From CALODL01 sp942492115 (GTDB lineage: Bacteria; Planctomycetota; Phycisphaerae; UBA1845; CAIVHJ01), in the NCBI GenBank assembly GCA_942492115.1, contig CALODL010000010.1, positions 62,001-126,000 of the forward strand: DNA of 64,000 nucleotides, in the 5' to 3' direction. This document shows positions 42,947-51,589 of the stretch, in pieces. The notes below the pieces were generated by a model. It worked only from the letters and a program-made list of their open reading frames with translations, ran no database searches and was not told where the DNA came from. Numbering within the stretch: the stretch's first letter is position 1; each line of letters opens with the position of its first letter. The position numbers and the translations under genes were made by a program.

Positions 42947-45625
42947 CTAGTCGCGCGCACCCGTGAGGTCCATCAACCAGATATTTCCCTCCCCGTGTGG
43001 CACGATGTATGCGAGTTTGCAGCCGTCGCGCGTCAGCGCGTGTGCACCAATCCACCCGCCGCTGGCATAATCGCCAAAATCGACCAACTGCCGCTGCTCC
43101 ATCATTTCTACGTCGATTAGTATGAGACCGCTGCCGGCGTTCACGATCGCTCGTCTTCCATCGGGCAGCCACCTTGCACCCGGATCATTGCTGAAAGGGC
43201 CGAACCGCTTGGACTTTCCCGTGCCGAGATCAATCATGTGCAACCACGACTTCTCAGATGCTTCGGCAATAAGGACACGCGCTCCGTCAGGAGACCAGTC
43301 GCAGATCCACTGTGGCGCGCTCTTAATCGGCGGCGCAGACCAGACCGCTCGGCTCGTGGTGTCATCCGGGCCGAAGTCGTAGCGCAACAATTCGCTCGCC
43401 TCCCAGCGCTCGTTTTGCAGCAAGGTGATCAGGCTCCGTCCGTCAGCCGACCACGCCCCGTCGGCGCAATGCTCGCCCAGTCCCACCTGCCGAAGATCGC
43501 TGCCGTCGCTGCGCAGGGTGACTAAGTTGGCGTTGGAAGCGACCATGATGCGTTCGCTTCCTTCGATCGGACGCCACATGGGACGCCGATGCTGGATCGA
43601 GGCATCCGTAATGCGAGAGTAGCCCGTGCCATCGGCTTGGATGATGGCCATACTTTCCCACGGATCACCGCGTTGCGTGACGACCAGACGCTGTCCCGCG
43701 GGCGACCAGTCCAACTCAACTAATGCACGCCCTCCGAAGATTTGGCGGGGTTTCCCGACGAGCGCACCGGCCTGCGGGTCGAAGTCGACGGTCATGAGGC
43801 TGGCCTGCTCGTCGCGCGTTTCGTAGACGAGTCGCTCGCCGTTTCTAGACGTCGAAAATGACCCACTCCAAAGGGACGGTGTCGTCACCTGCACGGGCTG
43901 GCCCTCAGGGAGCCCGGACTGCGGATCAACGTCGATCCGCCAGAGATTCATGGTGCCGCCGCGGTTGCTGCCAAAGTAGAGTCCGCGACCGTCAGGCATC
44001 CATACGGGAGTCCAATCCACCGGCGCATCGTCGGTGACCGAGATTCCCTCGGGTTCACTTCCGTCAGTAGCGATGGTGAAGATATCGCGCTGCCAATCCG
44101 GTTCGCGCCACCCCCAATACGCGATGCGCTTACCGTCGGGTGACCAGCTTGCGTCGATGGCGTCATTCTTTTGGGTCAATTTTCGTTTGCCGCCGCCGTC
44201 CAGATTCACGATCCATAGCGAACTCACGCCGGAACGCGAGACCGGATCATCGACTCCCTCGGTGCTCAGCACCAATTGCGTGCCGTCCGGAGACCACGCC
44301 GGGTCGTAACCGAAGTCCACGACGCGCCGGACTGACTCGCCGGTGGCACCCATAACGAAAATGCCGCCATCTCCGCGATCGGAACGAAAAGCAATGGACT
44401 CGCCGTCCGGGGAGAATGCGGGAGACCAATCGTCCTCTGGCGAGTCAGCTGTCAGGTTGATCGGGGTTCGTCCGCCGACGCGCTGGACGTAGATGTCACT
44501 GTTCCCCTTCGTCTGGTGCGCGAAAACGATGTTCTTGCCATCGGGCGAGATGGATGGGCCCCTCTCCTGGCCGGGAAGATCCGTTACCTGTCGGAAATCC
44601 GCTGTTCTCAAGTCCGGCGTAACCTGCTCAGGCGCTGGGGTGCGCAACTGCGAAGCGCCAAGAGCGATGGCAAGCAGCACCGACAAGCTCGCCCAGACCC
44701 ATGGAAAACTTCGCGTGGTCCCAGCGCCCGATTCATCACATGCCCCATGCTCCGACCTCTGGAGCGCCTCCTCCATTTCAATACGAGCGTCACCGATGGC
44801 TTGTAGCCTTCGGGTCTTGTCGCGCTCAAAGCAGCGCCGAAGTAACTGACGGACCCCCGGTGTGACTGACTTGGGCAAAAGGGTCAGATCGACGTCCTTA
44901 TGCAATATCGCCCCGATTGAGTCGGTTACGGTCTCGCCGACAAAAGGGTTCGCCCCGGTCAGGCATTCGAAGAGTACCAGTCCGAACGACCAGATGTCGG
45001 TCCGCCTGTCGACCAAGCGTCCGCGTGCCTGCTCCGGGCTCATGTACGCGGCAGTGCCAAGAATCACGCCAGGCATTGTTGGTGAGTGACGCTGATGCGC
45101 CGGGCTCGTGATAGTCTCTGCTTCGTTCGAGCCGGACGAGGACTCCTCGGGTATCTTGGCAAGCCCGAAGTCCAAGACTCTTACCTTTCCGTCCGGAGTG
45201 ATTTTGATATTGGCTGGCTTGAGATCGCGGTGGATGATCGCTGCCTCGTGAGCGGCTTCAACCCCGGCCGCGATCTGCAGGCAGACTTCCATCGCCTCGT
45301 CGAACGGCAATGCGCCACGGTCGATCCGCTCGGCGAGTGTTTGGCCTTCGACGTACTCGAGGATGAGGTACTTGCGTCCGCCTTGCTCCTCGACGCCGTA
45401 AATACCCGCCACGTTGGGATGGTTCAATGAGGCCAGGGTCCTGGCCTCGCGCTCGAAGCGGCTCAGCCGATCGGGATCGGTGGCCAGATGGTCTGGCAGG
45501 GCCTTGATCGCTACCAGCCGATCGAGGCGCGAATCGTTGGCCAGATAGACCTCGCCCATCCCGCCCGCTCCAAGGGGCGAACGGATCTCGTAGGGTCCGA
45601 GTTTGGTTCCTCCGGCAAGCGCCAT
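42947..45625 (-). CDS. Transmembrane Ser/Thr protein kinase with TolB-like beta-propeller
   Basis: The protein has 892 residues from the ATG at 45625. The cytosolic kinase domain (about 10-280) has the loop PLGAGGMGEVYLA, catalytic Lys in VAIKALP, HRDLKPANIKI, DFGLAK and MSPEQARG, so it should be active. One helix (WVWASLSVLLAIALGASQL, about 307-325) crosses the membrane. The remaining ~560 residues form WD40-like PD40/TolB propeller blades with repeated SPDGxxIxF / SADGRSL motifs (SISPDGKNIVFAH, AFSPDGESIAFRS, SWSPDGKRIAYWG), facing the periplasm. It senses an unknown signal and probably regulates the S9 peptidase gene or a shared envelope process. It is paralogous to the protein at 52661-55327. 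Confidence 0.94.
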   Translation of the reverse strand: MALAGGTKLGPYEIRSPLGAGGMGEVYLANDSRLDRLVAIKALPDHLATDPDRLSRFEREARTLASLNHPNVAGIYGVEEQGGRKYLILEYVEGQTLAERIDRGALPFDEAMEVCLQIAAGVEAAHEAAIIHRDLKPANIKITPDGKVRVLDFGLAKIPEESSSGSNEAETITSPAHQRHSPTMPGVILGTAAYMSPEQARGRLVDRRTDIWSFGLVLFECLTGANPFVGETVTDSIGAILHKDVDLTLLPKSVTPGVRQLLRRCFERDKTRRLQAIGDARIEMEEALQRSEHGACDESGAGTTRSFPWVWASLSVLLAIALGASQLRTPAPEQVTPDLRTADFRQVTDLPGQERGPSISPDGKNIVFAHQTKGNSDIYVQRVGGRTPINLTADSPEDDWSPAFSPDGESIAFRSDRGDGGIFVMGATGESVRRVVDFGYDPAWSPDGTQLVLSTEGVDDPVSRSGVSSLWIVNLDGGGKRKLTQKNDAIDASWSPDGKRIAYWGWREPDWQRDIFTIATDGSEPEGISVTDDAPVDWTPVWMPDGRGLYFGSNRGGTMNLWRIDVDPQSGLPEGQPVQVTTPSLWSGSFSTSRNGERLVYETRDEQASLMTVDFDPQAGALVGKPRQIFGGRALVELDWSPAGQRLVVTQRGDPWESMAIIQADGTGYSRITDASIQHRRPMWRPIEGSERIMVASNANLVTLRSDGSDLRQVGLGEHCADGAWSADGRSLITLLQNERWEASELLRYDFGPDDTTSRAVWSAPPIKSAPQWICDWSPDGARVLIAEASEKSWLHMIDLGTGKSKRFGPFSNDPGARWLPDGRRAIVNAGSGLILIDVEMMEQRQLVDFGDYASGGWIGAHALTRDGCKLAYIVPHGEGNIWLMDLTGARD

Positions 45626-45828
45626 AGGCAGGCGTTATACTTTGCGACTCAGAATTTCACCACCACACTCGTACGATTCCCTCAACGAATACTCATCCTC
45701 GTTTCAGGAACAATGCGGTCAGCATCAGCAAGGATGCGTGTGGTCGCCACGGAGGCTCACTCGATCTCAGCGCGGCAAGACCGACGGCGGGTAACGACGG
45801 AACATCAGCTGCGAGGGCTGAATGTTAG

Positions 45829-46068
45829 TCGTTACGCCGGCGTTCTAAGCCGTCGCAGGCGCGATCAAGTCCGCCGACCGTCGCCAGAACGCCTTGTGAA
45901 ATGTTGCCAAACGGTAGTGCCTGCCCATATCCGAACACAGGAGGTCACGCCGTGACTGTCGTAAGTCGCAGTCTGGAAATGGATTTCGAAGAGCGGGCGA
46001 ACGGATTCGAACCGTCAACATTCAGCTTGGAAGGCAAAGCCGTTATCGACTCGGAAACAATGTCGTAA
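45829..46068 (+). pseudogene. Open frame running through a tRNA-Gly fragment; possible integrase C-terminal remnant
   Basis: A stop-free 80-codon frame ends at 46066-46068. It reads LPNGSACPYPN, then a GTG start option at 45952 with CAGGAGG ahead, and finally RANGFEPSTFSLEG, which is antisense tRNA-Gly. Integrase genes whose 3' ends overlap a tRNA attachment site often end in such NGFEPSTFSLEG tails. No integrase catalytic motif is preserved nearby, so this is at most a remnant. Confidence 0.35.
45992..46035 (-). repeat. 44-bp exact copy of the tRNA-Gly 3' half (att-like site)
   Basis: Every base of 45992-46035 equals 49825-49868, covering the tRNA from the anticodon loop to the discriminator base, in the same orientation. 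Identity stops at both ends. This is the pattern left when an element integrates into the 3' part of a tRNA gene. Confidence 0.9.
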
Positions 46069-46281
46069 GTATTGAATCCCCTTGAACAAACGCCTGTTGG
46101 CCGGTGAGTGCGTCTCAGACTGTCCCGCCTTGGGAGGATATCTATGCTTTGTGTCGGAGGCTCCGGACAGTAGGATATGCAGTTGAATCCTGTCTTGTTG
46201 CAAGAGGACCTTGCTGACGGGATCATCGGATGACTAATTGAAGAGCAACCCGGCTGTGCGCCGGGAGGCTCGTTGAAGAGT

Positions 46282-46332
46282 AAACCGACGTGGTTGACCC
46301 CCTTGGGGCGTACGACTACGTCGGTTTTTTTT
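46282..46332 (+). terminator. Rho-independent terminator before the radical SAM gene
   Basis: AAACCGACGT (46282-46291) pairs with ACGTCGGTTT (46318-46327), with an inner CCCC-tt-GGGG hairpin, and eight T's follow (46325-46332). It is the only classical T-run terminator that I found in the window. It lies 86 bp upstream of the radical SAM start, so it may end an upstream transcript or act as an attenuator. Confidence 0.75.
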
Positions 46333-46417
46333 GTGACCTGTTCGAAATACCGGCAGTCGTAGCGGCCCACCTGATCGGTCGCAGTCTCCCACGGCGCGTG
46401 CCACCAAGAGAGGATTC

Positions 46418-47965
46418 ATGAGAATTGCATTGGTCAATCCCATCGCTCGTCGGGCACAAGGTTATCACTCGGGCGGCAGCAGGCTGCCGCAGTTGGGTCT
46501 GCAAGTGCTCGCCGAGCTCGTTCCGGACGGATGTGAAGTCGACATCATCGACGAGATCTTCGGCGCTGAGGGGACCCAAGAGCGGTTGGCCACCGGTAAC
46601 TACGACCTGGTCGGCGTTACGGCCTACACCAGCGGCGCGACGCGTGCGTACGAGATTGCCGTGGCCTGCCGAGAGCTGGGAATCCAGACGATAATGGGTG
46701 GACCGCACGCTTCGAGCTGTCCACAAGAGGCGGGCGAATACTTTGATGCCGTCGCCGTCGGCGAGTGCGACGAGATCTGGCCCGACATCGTCAGGGACGC
46801 CGAGGCCAGGAGTCTCTCTGCGTGTTACAAGGGCACGCTGTCGAATCTCGCGGACCTGGGTCTGGGGCGCGCCAATCAACGGCTGCAGCCTCTCAATGGA
46901 CACTACAACCGCTCTGCGATTCAGACCTCGCGCGGCTGCCCGGTGGGCTGCGAATACTGCTCCGTGACCATGTTCAATGGCGCGCCGATCAGACGACGCA
47001 GGATCCCGGATATTGTGAAAGAGTGGAACAGCACACCACAGAAGTTCATTTTCGTAGTCGACGACAACTTCTTTGGTGTCGGCGCGAGCCACGCTGAATG
47101 GGCGAAGGAGCTGCTTAGGACCATCATCCGCCACGGCAAGCGCAGATTGTGGTTCAGCCAGACGACTCTGAATATGGGCGCTGATTCCGAGGGCTTGCGG
47201 CTGGCCTATCAGGCGGGCTGCCGCGGCATGCTCATCGGCTTCGAGAGCTTCAACGAGCAAACGCTCAAGAGCTACAGCAAAGGCATCAATCGCAAGAACC
47301 TCTCCAACTACCAGGAACTGGTCGATGGCTTCCATCGTGCAGGCATCTCCGTATTCGGTGGCTTCATCATCGGCTCGAGCGAAGATACGCCGAATACGGT
47401 CGCCGACACCGCATTATCCGCAGTGGAGATGGGAGTCGACATCGTGCAGGTCACCAACCTGACACCACTGCCAGGGACCAAGATGTTCGATCGCTTCAGG
47501 GACGCCGGGCTGCTGTTCGCCGAAGATTACCCAAAGGACTGGGAACGTTACTCTTTTGCCGAGACCATCTACAACCCCAACCGTATGACGGCCCGCGAAC
47601 TCGATGAGGCCATCTATGAGCTGCGCTATGCGGCGGCAAAAACATGGTGGGTATGGAAGCGGACCCTGCGAACGCTGGTCAGAACGCGTTCGTTGACCAC
47701 GGCGCTGTTCGTCCACCTCACGAACACCGGGTGGAAGAGGATGGCCAGGATCCAGGCGCCCCTTGATGCCGAACACTTCGGATTCACACCGCGGCCGTCG
47801 GGCGGTTTGACAGACGTCGAACTTGCCCTAGAGCGTCGGCATGGGTTCATTCAATTCGCTTGCCCGGCATTTCAAGCTCGCCCTGGTACAGCACCAGGCT
47901 CTGTGCCTTGCCATCAACCACCTGAAACTCCACCTCGGCCTCGACGACTTTCAGGAAGAACCTGA
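46418..47965 (+). CDS. B12-binding-type radical SAM enzyme on a tRNA-bounded segment
   Basis: The protein has 515 residues from the ATG at 46418 (GAGAGGA ahead). The N-terminal B12-binding-like domain has LVGVTAYTSGATRAYEIA, IQTIMGGPHASSCP and VGECDEIWPDI. The radical SAM core contains TSRGCPVGCEYCSVT (CxxxCxxC), FVVDDNFFG, GCRGMLIGFESF and FGGFIIGSSEDTPN, with LPGTKMFDRF later. The last ~40 residues are Pro/Arg/Gln-rich and unlike the family; they lie over the 3' end of the oppositely oriented hydrolase gene. The true C-terminus may have been lost and replaced. It is one of two such enzymes in the window. The substrate is unknown. No cobalamin riboswitch is visible upstream. Confidence 0.92.
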   Translation: MRIALVNPIARRAQGYHSGGSRLPQLGLQVLAELVPDGCEVDIIDEIFGAEGTQERLATGNYDLVGVTAYTSGATRAYEIAVACRELGIQTIMGGPHASSCPQEAGEYFDAVAVGECDEIWPDIVRDAEARSLSACYKGTLSNLADLGLGRANQRLQPLNGHYNRSAIQTSRGCPVGCEYCSVTMFNGAPIRRRRIPDIVKEWNSTPQKFIFVVDDNFFGVGASHAEWAKELLRTIIRHGKRRLWFSQTTLNMGADSEGLRLAYQAGCRGMLIGFESFNEQTLKSYSKGINRKNLSNYQELVDGFHRAGISVFGGFIIGSSEDTPNTVADTALSAVEMGVDIVQVTNLTPLPGTKMFDRFRDAGLLFAEDYPKDWERYSFAETIYNPNRMTARELDEAIYELRYAAAKTWWVWKRTLRTLVRTRSLTTALFVHLTNTGWKRMARIQAPLDAEHFGFTPRPSGGLTDVELALERRHGFIQFACPAFQARPGTAPGSVPCHQPPETPPRPRRLSGRT

Positions 47966-49517
47966 TGTTGGATGCCGGATAGATCTGGAAACGGGGTTGC
48001 CCTGTCGCCTGTGCAAATAGATCGTCGCCATCGCGCGAGATCGTGATATCGAAACCGGGCCCCACCTCGTATCGGCCCACATATCCATCATAGATCGCTG
48101 GATCAACCTGGGCGACTTCGCGCGTGGGAATCGGCTCGTCTGTGCGCTCGGCCTCTTCGCCCTGCTCCGCGCCGTCCTGAAACATGCGCATGCCGCTGAC
48201 TCGGCCGTCAGCGTCGGTGATGAACTCGAAGTGCGTGAACATGCCTTCGTAGAAGAACCCCAATTCCGCATGTGGCGTGGCTTCAAGCCGCGGTCCTCCG
48301 GTGCGCTGCGTATGCAGCCGGCCATCTTCGACCGTCACGATCCGTCGCGTCTGCTCGTTGATGCGGTACACACCGGCAAACGATTTCAACTTCGCCGGGT
48401 CCAGTTCAATGGCCGTGAATGAGGGCAATGGTTTGCCCATCAGCTGGGCTGCGATCCGCTGCGCGACATGGGCAGGACCGGGACTCAGGCCGGTCACGTT
48501 GCACAGCACTGCCACGTAGATCTTGTGTTCAGGGAGGCGCATGGCGTGCGTCACGAATCCATTGATTCCGCCTCCATGCGAAATCGAAGGCGTACCGCGA
48601 AAGTCCCCCACACCGAAGCCAAGCGCGTAGTTGCTTTTCTCGCCACTGTTCAAGGTGCCGGGTTCGATCATTTTCGCCAGCGAGTCTCGGGTGAGCAGCT
48701 GATCGGTGTACAGGGCTGCATCCCATCGCGCCAAGTCGTCCACCGTAGACAGCAACGATCCGGCCGCATGCGGCTGGGTCATGCTGAGGTATTGTGCGTT
48801 TTCGATACGCTGTCCGTCCTGGGCATATCCGCGGGCGCGGTTCGGAATGATCTGGCTGTGGCTTCCGTAATACGAATGATCCATGCCCAGGGGTTCAAAG
48901 ATATTCTCTTGAATGAATGCTCCGTAGCTCTGACCTGACACCTTCTCGATGATAGCGCCGGCAAGTACGTAGCCCGAATTGCTGTAGCGGTACTGTTCGC
49001 CAGGGGCGAAGTCCATTGGCTCGGCCTTGAACACGTCGACCAGTTCATCCGTTGTCAGATCACGCATGATGCCCTGATTCATATACCCCGGAATCGACGT
49101 ATAGCTGAATATGCCCGAGGTATGCGTAAGGAGATGGCGAATGGTGATGTGGTGTCCGTGCGTAGGGTAGGCGGGAAGATATTGCGTAATGCTGTCGTCC
49201 AGTGACAGTTTGCCGCGCTCTTCGAGCAGCACCAGGGCCGCGGCTGTAAACTGCTTGGTCACGGAGCCCAACCGGAACACGGACGCTGGCGTCAAGGGGA
49301 TGCGGTGCTCCAGATCGGCCATCCCCGAAGCGCCACGGAATACGACCTGCCCGTCCTTGACCGCAATCGCAGCGGCACCAGGTCCGTCAGCAGGAAAGGC
49401 GTGTTCCAGAATCGCCGCGATCTGTTCAGCATCGCTCGCCTGCGCGGCCAGCGGCCAGCTGATTGCGGCCAGAACAAAGATAACGGGTCGTATTCGGCAC
49501 CATAGGTCGCTCGGCAT
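47847..49517 (-). CDS. Serine hydrolase of the beta-lactamase/class C fold
   Basis: The protein has 556 residues. I chose the ATG at 49517 (MPSDLWCRIRP), with GGAGGAT ahead; the sequence upstream in frame is Arg-rich and non-protein-like. The signal peptide is PVIFVLAAISWPLAAQA. The beta-lactamase fold shows all three elements: SVTKQF (SxxK nucleophile), YSNSGYV (YxN) and HGGGINGF (in place of KTG). Members of this family are carboxylesterases, D-aminopeptidases or beta-lactamase-like proteins; hydrolysis of a D-amino-acid or ester substrate is most likely. The last ~180 residues form two beta domains (YDGYVGRYEVGPGFDIT). It is inside the tRNA-bounded segment, convergent with the radical SAM gene. 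Confidence 0.93.
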   Translation of the reverse strand: MPSDLWCRIRPVIFVLAAISWPLAAQASDAEQIAAILEHAFPADGPGAAAIAVKDGQVVFRGASGMADLEHRIPLTPASVFRLGSVTKQFTAAALVLLEERGKLSLDDSITQYLPAYPTHGHHITIRHLLTHTSGIFSYTSIPGYMNQGIMRDLTTDELVDVFKAEPMDFAPGEQYRYSNSGYVLAGAIIEKVSGQSYGAFIQENIFEPLGMDHSYYGSHSQIIPNRARGYAQDGQRIENAQYLSMTQPHAAGSLLSTVDDLARWDAALYTDQLLTRDSLAKMIEPGTLNSGEKSNYALGFGVGDFRGTPSISHGGGINGFVTHAMRLPEHKIYVAVLCNVTGLSPGPAHVAQRIAAQLMGKPLPSFTAIELDPAKLKSFAGVYRINEQTRRIVTVEDGRLHTQRTGGPRLEATPHAELGFFYEGMFTHFEFITDADGRVSGMRMFQDGAEQGEEAERTDEPIPTREVAQVDPAIYDGYVGRYEVGPGFDITISRDGDDLFAQATGQPRFQIYPASNIRFFLKVVEAEVEFQVVDGKAQSLVLYQGELEMPGKRIE

Positions 49518-49567
49518 CGACAGGATCCTCCGTGATGAGGCCCGTCGCAAGCAGCGCAGCGGGCGGG

Positions 49568-49660
49568 TCATGATGATCGTACCCAGTCGACGCAGCGCTT
49601 GATCCTCGCGGCGTCGGCTTTCTTGTCCTTGCGCAATGGCTTGATGTATTGCCTGCCGCC
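49568..49660 (-). pseudogene. Possible C-terminal coding remnant
   Basis: An isolated 30-codon frame reads RQYIKPLRKDKKADAARIKR then CVDWVRSS and a stop, with another stop just upstream. The composition is strongly protein-like (Lys/Arg/Ala helix), but no start or family is available. The rest of the 307-bp gap 49518-49824 shows no other gene. Confidence 0.25.
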
Positions 49661-49824
49661 TCACCGAAACTGGATTGGATAGAATCGACCGCGCTTCTGC
49701 TGGTCTTTCGCGACGGCTATCGCCCACACAGTTGAGGGCTCCGTGATCTAAGGGTGTCACAATTGGCCGCCACGTCCAGCTCGTAACGCCTTGGGGTCAG
49801 GGGCATTCCGCAGGAGCGGACGAC

Positions 49825-49897
49825 AGCGGGCGAACGGATTCGAACCGTCAACATTCAGCTTGGAAGGCTGATGCTCTGCCAATTGAGCTACGCCCGC
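49825..49897 (-). tRNA. tRNA-Gly (anticodon TCC)
   Basis: On the minus strand a full cloverleaf forms. The acceptor stem is GCGGGCG/CGCCCGC, the D-arm GCTC...GAGC, the anticodon stem TCAGC/GCTGA around CTTCCAA (anticodon TCC) and the T-arm GACGG-TTCGAAT-CCGTT. The discriminator base is T and CCA is not encoded. Its 3' half is duplicated exactly at 45992-46035. Confidence 0.93.
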
Positions 49898-50377
49898 ACG
49901 GATCCGTAAGCATATATATCCACATCACTCACGTCTAGCGCCCGCCTCGAAGAGGTCGTGAGCCGTGCACAGGCCTACACTATTGTTGAAGCGGCATCGG
50001 CAACATGATAGCCATCTCGTACTCAATGGGAAATACTCGTCCAGGCGCCTCAGCCGATTCGGCTGAGGCGGGTCGCGCGGAAGGGCCCTCAACGTGACAA
50101 CGGACACGCCTGCGGGCGTTTCCGATCTGCGGCCCAGACTCTCGCAGCTTCAGCAGCTCGCGCTCCGACCCTTTACGAGATGGCGTCTCGTCCTGCAGGA
50201 CCTCGAAGGATCGATTGCGGGGTTTGTCGAGGCTCGAGGTCGTCAAGACATGAAGTGCGACCAGCACGCGCGATTCGATACGCGCGATCACGAGCTGACC
50301 GAGGGACACCCGTGGATCAACGTCGCGTCGTGGCGTGACCACCGACCACGACGCCCGCTGATCAGTGGATGTAAGGA
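49898..50377. other. Intergenic region after tRNA-Gly
   Basis: There are 480 bp. Two overlapping frames on opposite strands (50094-50438 plus, 49980-50402 minus) have poor composition and weak starts, so I do not call either. A perfect 11-bp hairpin is at 50046-50070. The A/T-rich stretch near 49908-49930 could hold the tRNA promoter. Confidence 0.4.
50046..50070. terminator. Perfect 11-bp hairpin without T-run
   Basis: CGCCTCAGCCG pairs with CGGCTGAGGCG around ATT. It lies about 307 bp downstream of the stop of the transglutaminase-like gene (minus) and 149 bp from the tRNA 5' end. With no T-run, its role as a terminator is uncertain. Confidence 0.4.
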
Positions 50378-51589
50378 TCAGGTTGTCTCGCCGCGGTGCC
50401 ATTTGAAACCCAGATGGCGCAAGAGGTTTCCGCGATGAGAACGGATCTTGAAATCACGGCCGACCGAGAAATAAGGGTAGTAGTCTCTGCTATGCAGGGC
50501 AAACGGTCGTACTAGATTGTTTCGATCCTTGGAGGTCGCTTCGAAGATGGATTCGATCCCGTTGGCAAGATAATTGACCCACACATGCCGTTCTACGGTC
50601 CCGTTTTCGGCGCCAACGAGGCCCGAGAACAGGCGTGCCTCGAAGCCCAGCTCGATGAGCTTGCGCCAGGCCCACAGGGCGTGATCTTCGCAATCTCCGA
50701 CACGCCGGTCCTCGAAGGCGCACGGGTGCTGCCAGACATCATCCACGCCGAATTGTGTTTTGTCATCGACGTAGCGACACTCCACCAGCCAGTCCACGAT
50801 ATCCTGAACACCGGCAACCGCGACCGTGCTGTCACGGGTGAAGTACCACTCGAACGTGTGCGACGAACCGCGCCCCAGCGCCTGCGGACGCAGGCCCGCG
50901 TCCCAGCTCTCGGGCCAGGGGGCGGCCGTGAACCGGCGTACCGGTGACCAGCGTTCGATCCACCGCTGCGGTTGCACGACGGGGACGCCCAGACAATCGG
51001 CGAACGCCCGGGTGGCGGACCTCAGTTCCGTCCACGAATAGTGGTGCTGGGGTCGACCCACCATGAGCGGCACGCTGAGTCGCCAGTCGACGTGGCTCAG
51101 TTCGACGCGGGCGACGGGGTATCCACCCCCGTAGCGACCGCCACCGACCCGCTCCAGTCTCAGCTGCACGCCCCGGAAGCGCTCATACGGCAACTGCCAG
51201 ATGCGCGCGCCGGCGACATGTCGGGCCCTGACGGTCACCTCCACAGTACCGAGTTCGTAACGGCGCGTGGTCAGGAGATGGGCGAACACGCCCCACAACG
51301 CGACGCCGCCCAATGCGGGGAACACCAGTCCGATCGCCAGCAGGCCCGGATGGAACCCGTTGCCGAACACGAGCCCGGCCAGCCCCGCGAGTCCGACGGC
51401 CAGTGGGACGATGCCAAAGAACACACCGAGCACGCAGCCGCCGATCCGCGAAGCCGGTACGATCACCACCGCGGACCGCACATTAGGGTCCAACTTGAAT
51501 GGGACACGGTACGTGTGGGGTGGGGTGTCGCTCAACGCCGGACCAGGTCTTGCGCGGATGTCGGTCACTACCGCCTGGTGAGGTGCCAT
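50378..51589 (-). CDS. Membrane protein with transglutaminase-like domain
   Basis: The protein has 403 residues. The ATG at 51589 follows CAGGAG by 9 nt and overlaps the 3' end of the upstream gene by 22 bp. Two adjacent helices near residues 40-105 (GGCVLGVFFGIVPLAVGLAG, LLAIGLVFPALGGVALWGVF) are followed by a beta domain (VEVTVRARHVAGARIWQL). The C-terminal ~150 residues have a transglutaminase/papain-like Cys-His arrangement: VGDCEDHALWAWRKLIELG with the Cys, then VERHVWVNYLANG with the His, and an acidic residue in NGIESIFE. Family members act as peptidases or cross-linkers. It is likely membrane-bound with the catalytic domain inside or outside depending on topology; this is not resolved. 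Confidence 0.82.
   Translation of the reverse strand: MAPHQAVVTDIRARPGPALSDTPPHTYRVPFKLDPNVRSAVVIVPASRIGGCVLGVFFGIVPLAVGLAGLAGLVFGNGFHPGLLAIGLVFPALGGVALWGVFAHLLTTRRYELGTVEVTVRARHVAGARIWQLPYERFRGVQLRLERVGGGRYGGGYPVARVELSHVDWRLSVPLMVGRPQHHYSWTELRSATRAFADCLGVPVVQPQRWIERWSPVRRFTAAPWPESWDAGLRPQALGRGSSHTFEWYFTRDSTVAVAGVQDIVDWLVECRYVDDKTQFGVDDVWQHPCAFEDRRVGDCEDHALWAWRKLIELGFEARLFSGLVGAENGTVERHVWVNYLANGIESIFEATSKDRNNLVRPFALHSRDYYPYFSVGRDFKIRSHRGNLLRHLGFKWHRGETT

Noticed and set aside
46036..46417. Cobalamin riboswitch before the B12-type radical SAM gene
   Set aside because: No B12-box or the conserved core pattern could be found; only generic hairpins and a terminator are visible.
49660..49735. Integrase-like reading TALLLVFRDGYRPHS on the plus strand next to tRNA-Gly
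   Set aside because: It is short, followed by stops, and only loosely like the recombinase core; a better protein-like frame is on the other strand.
50094..50438. Plus-strand 114-codon frame with GTG start after tRNA-Gly
   Set aside because: Composition is Arg/His-rich, no ribosome site, and the 3' part overlaps the end of the transglutaminase-like gene.
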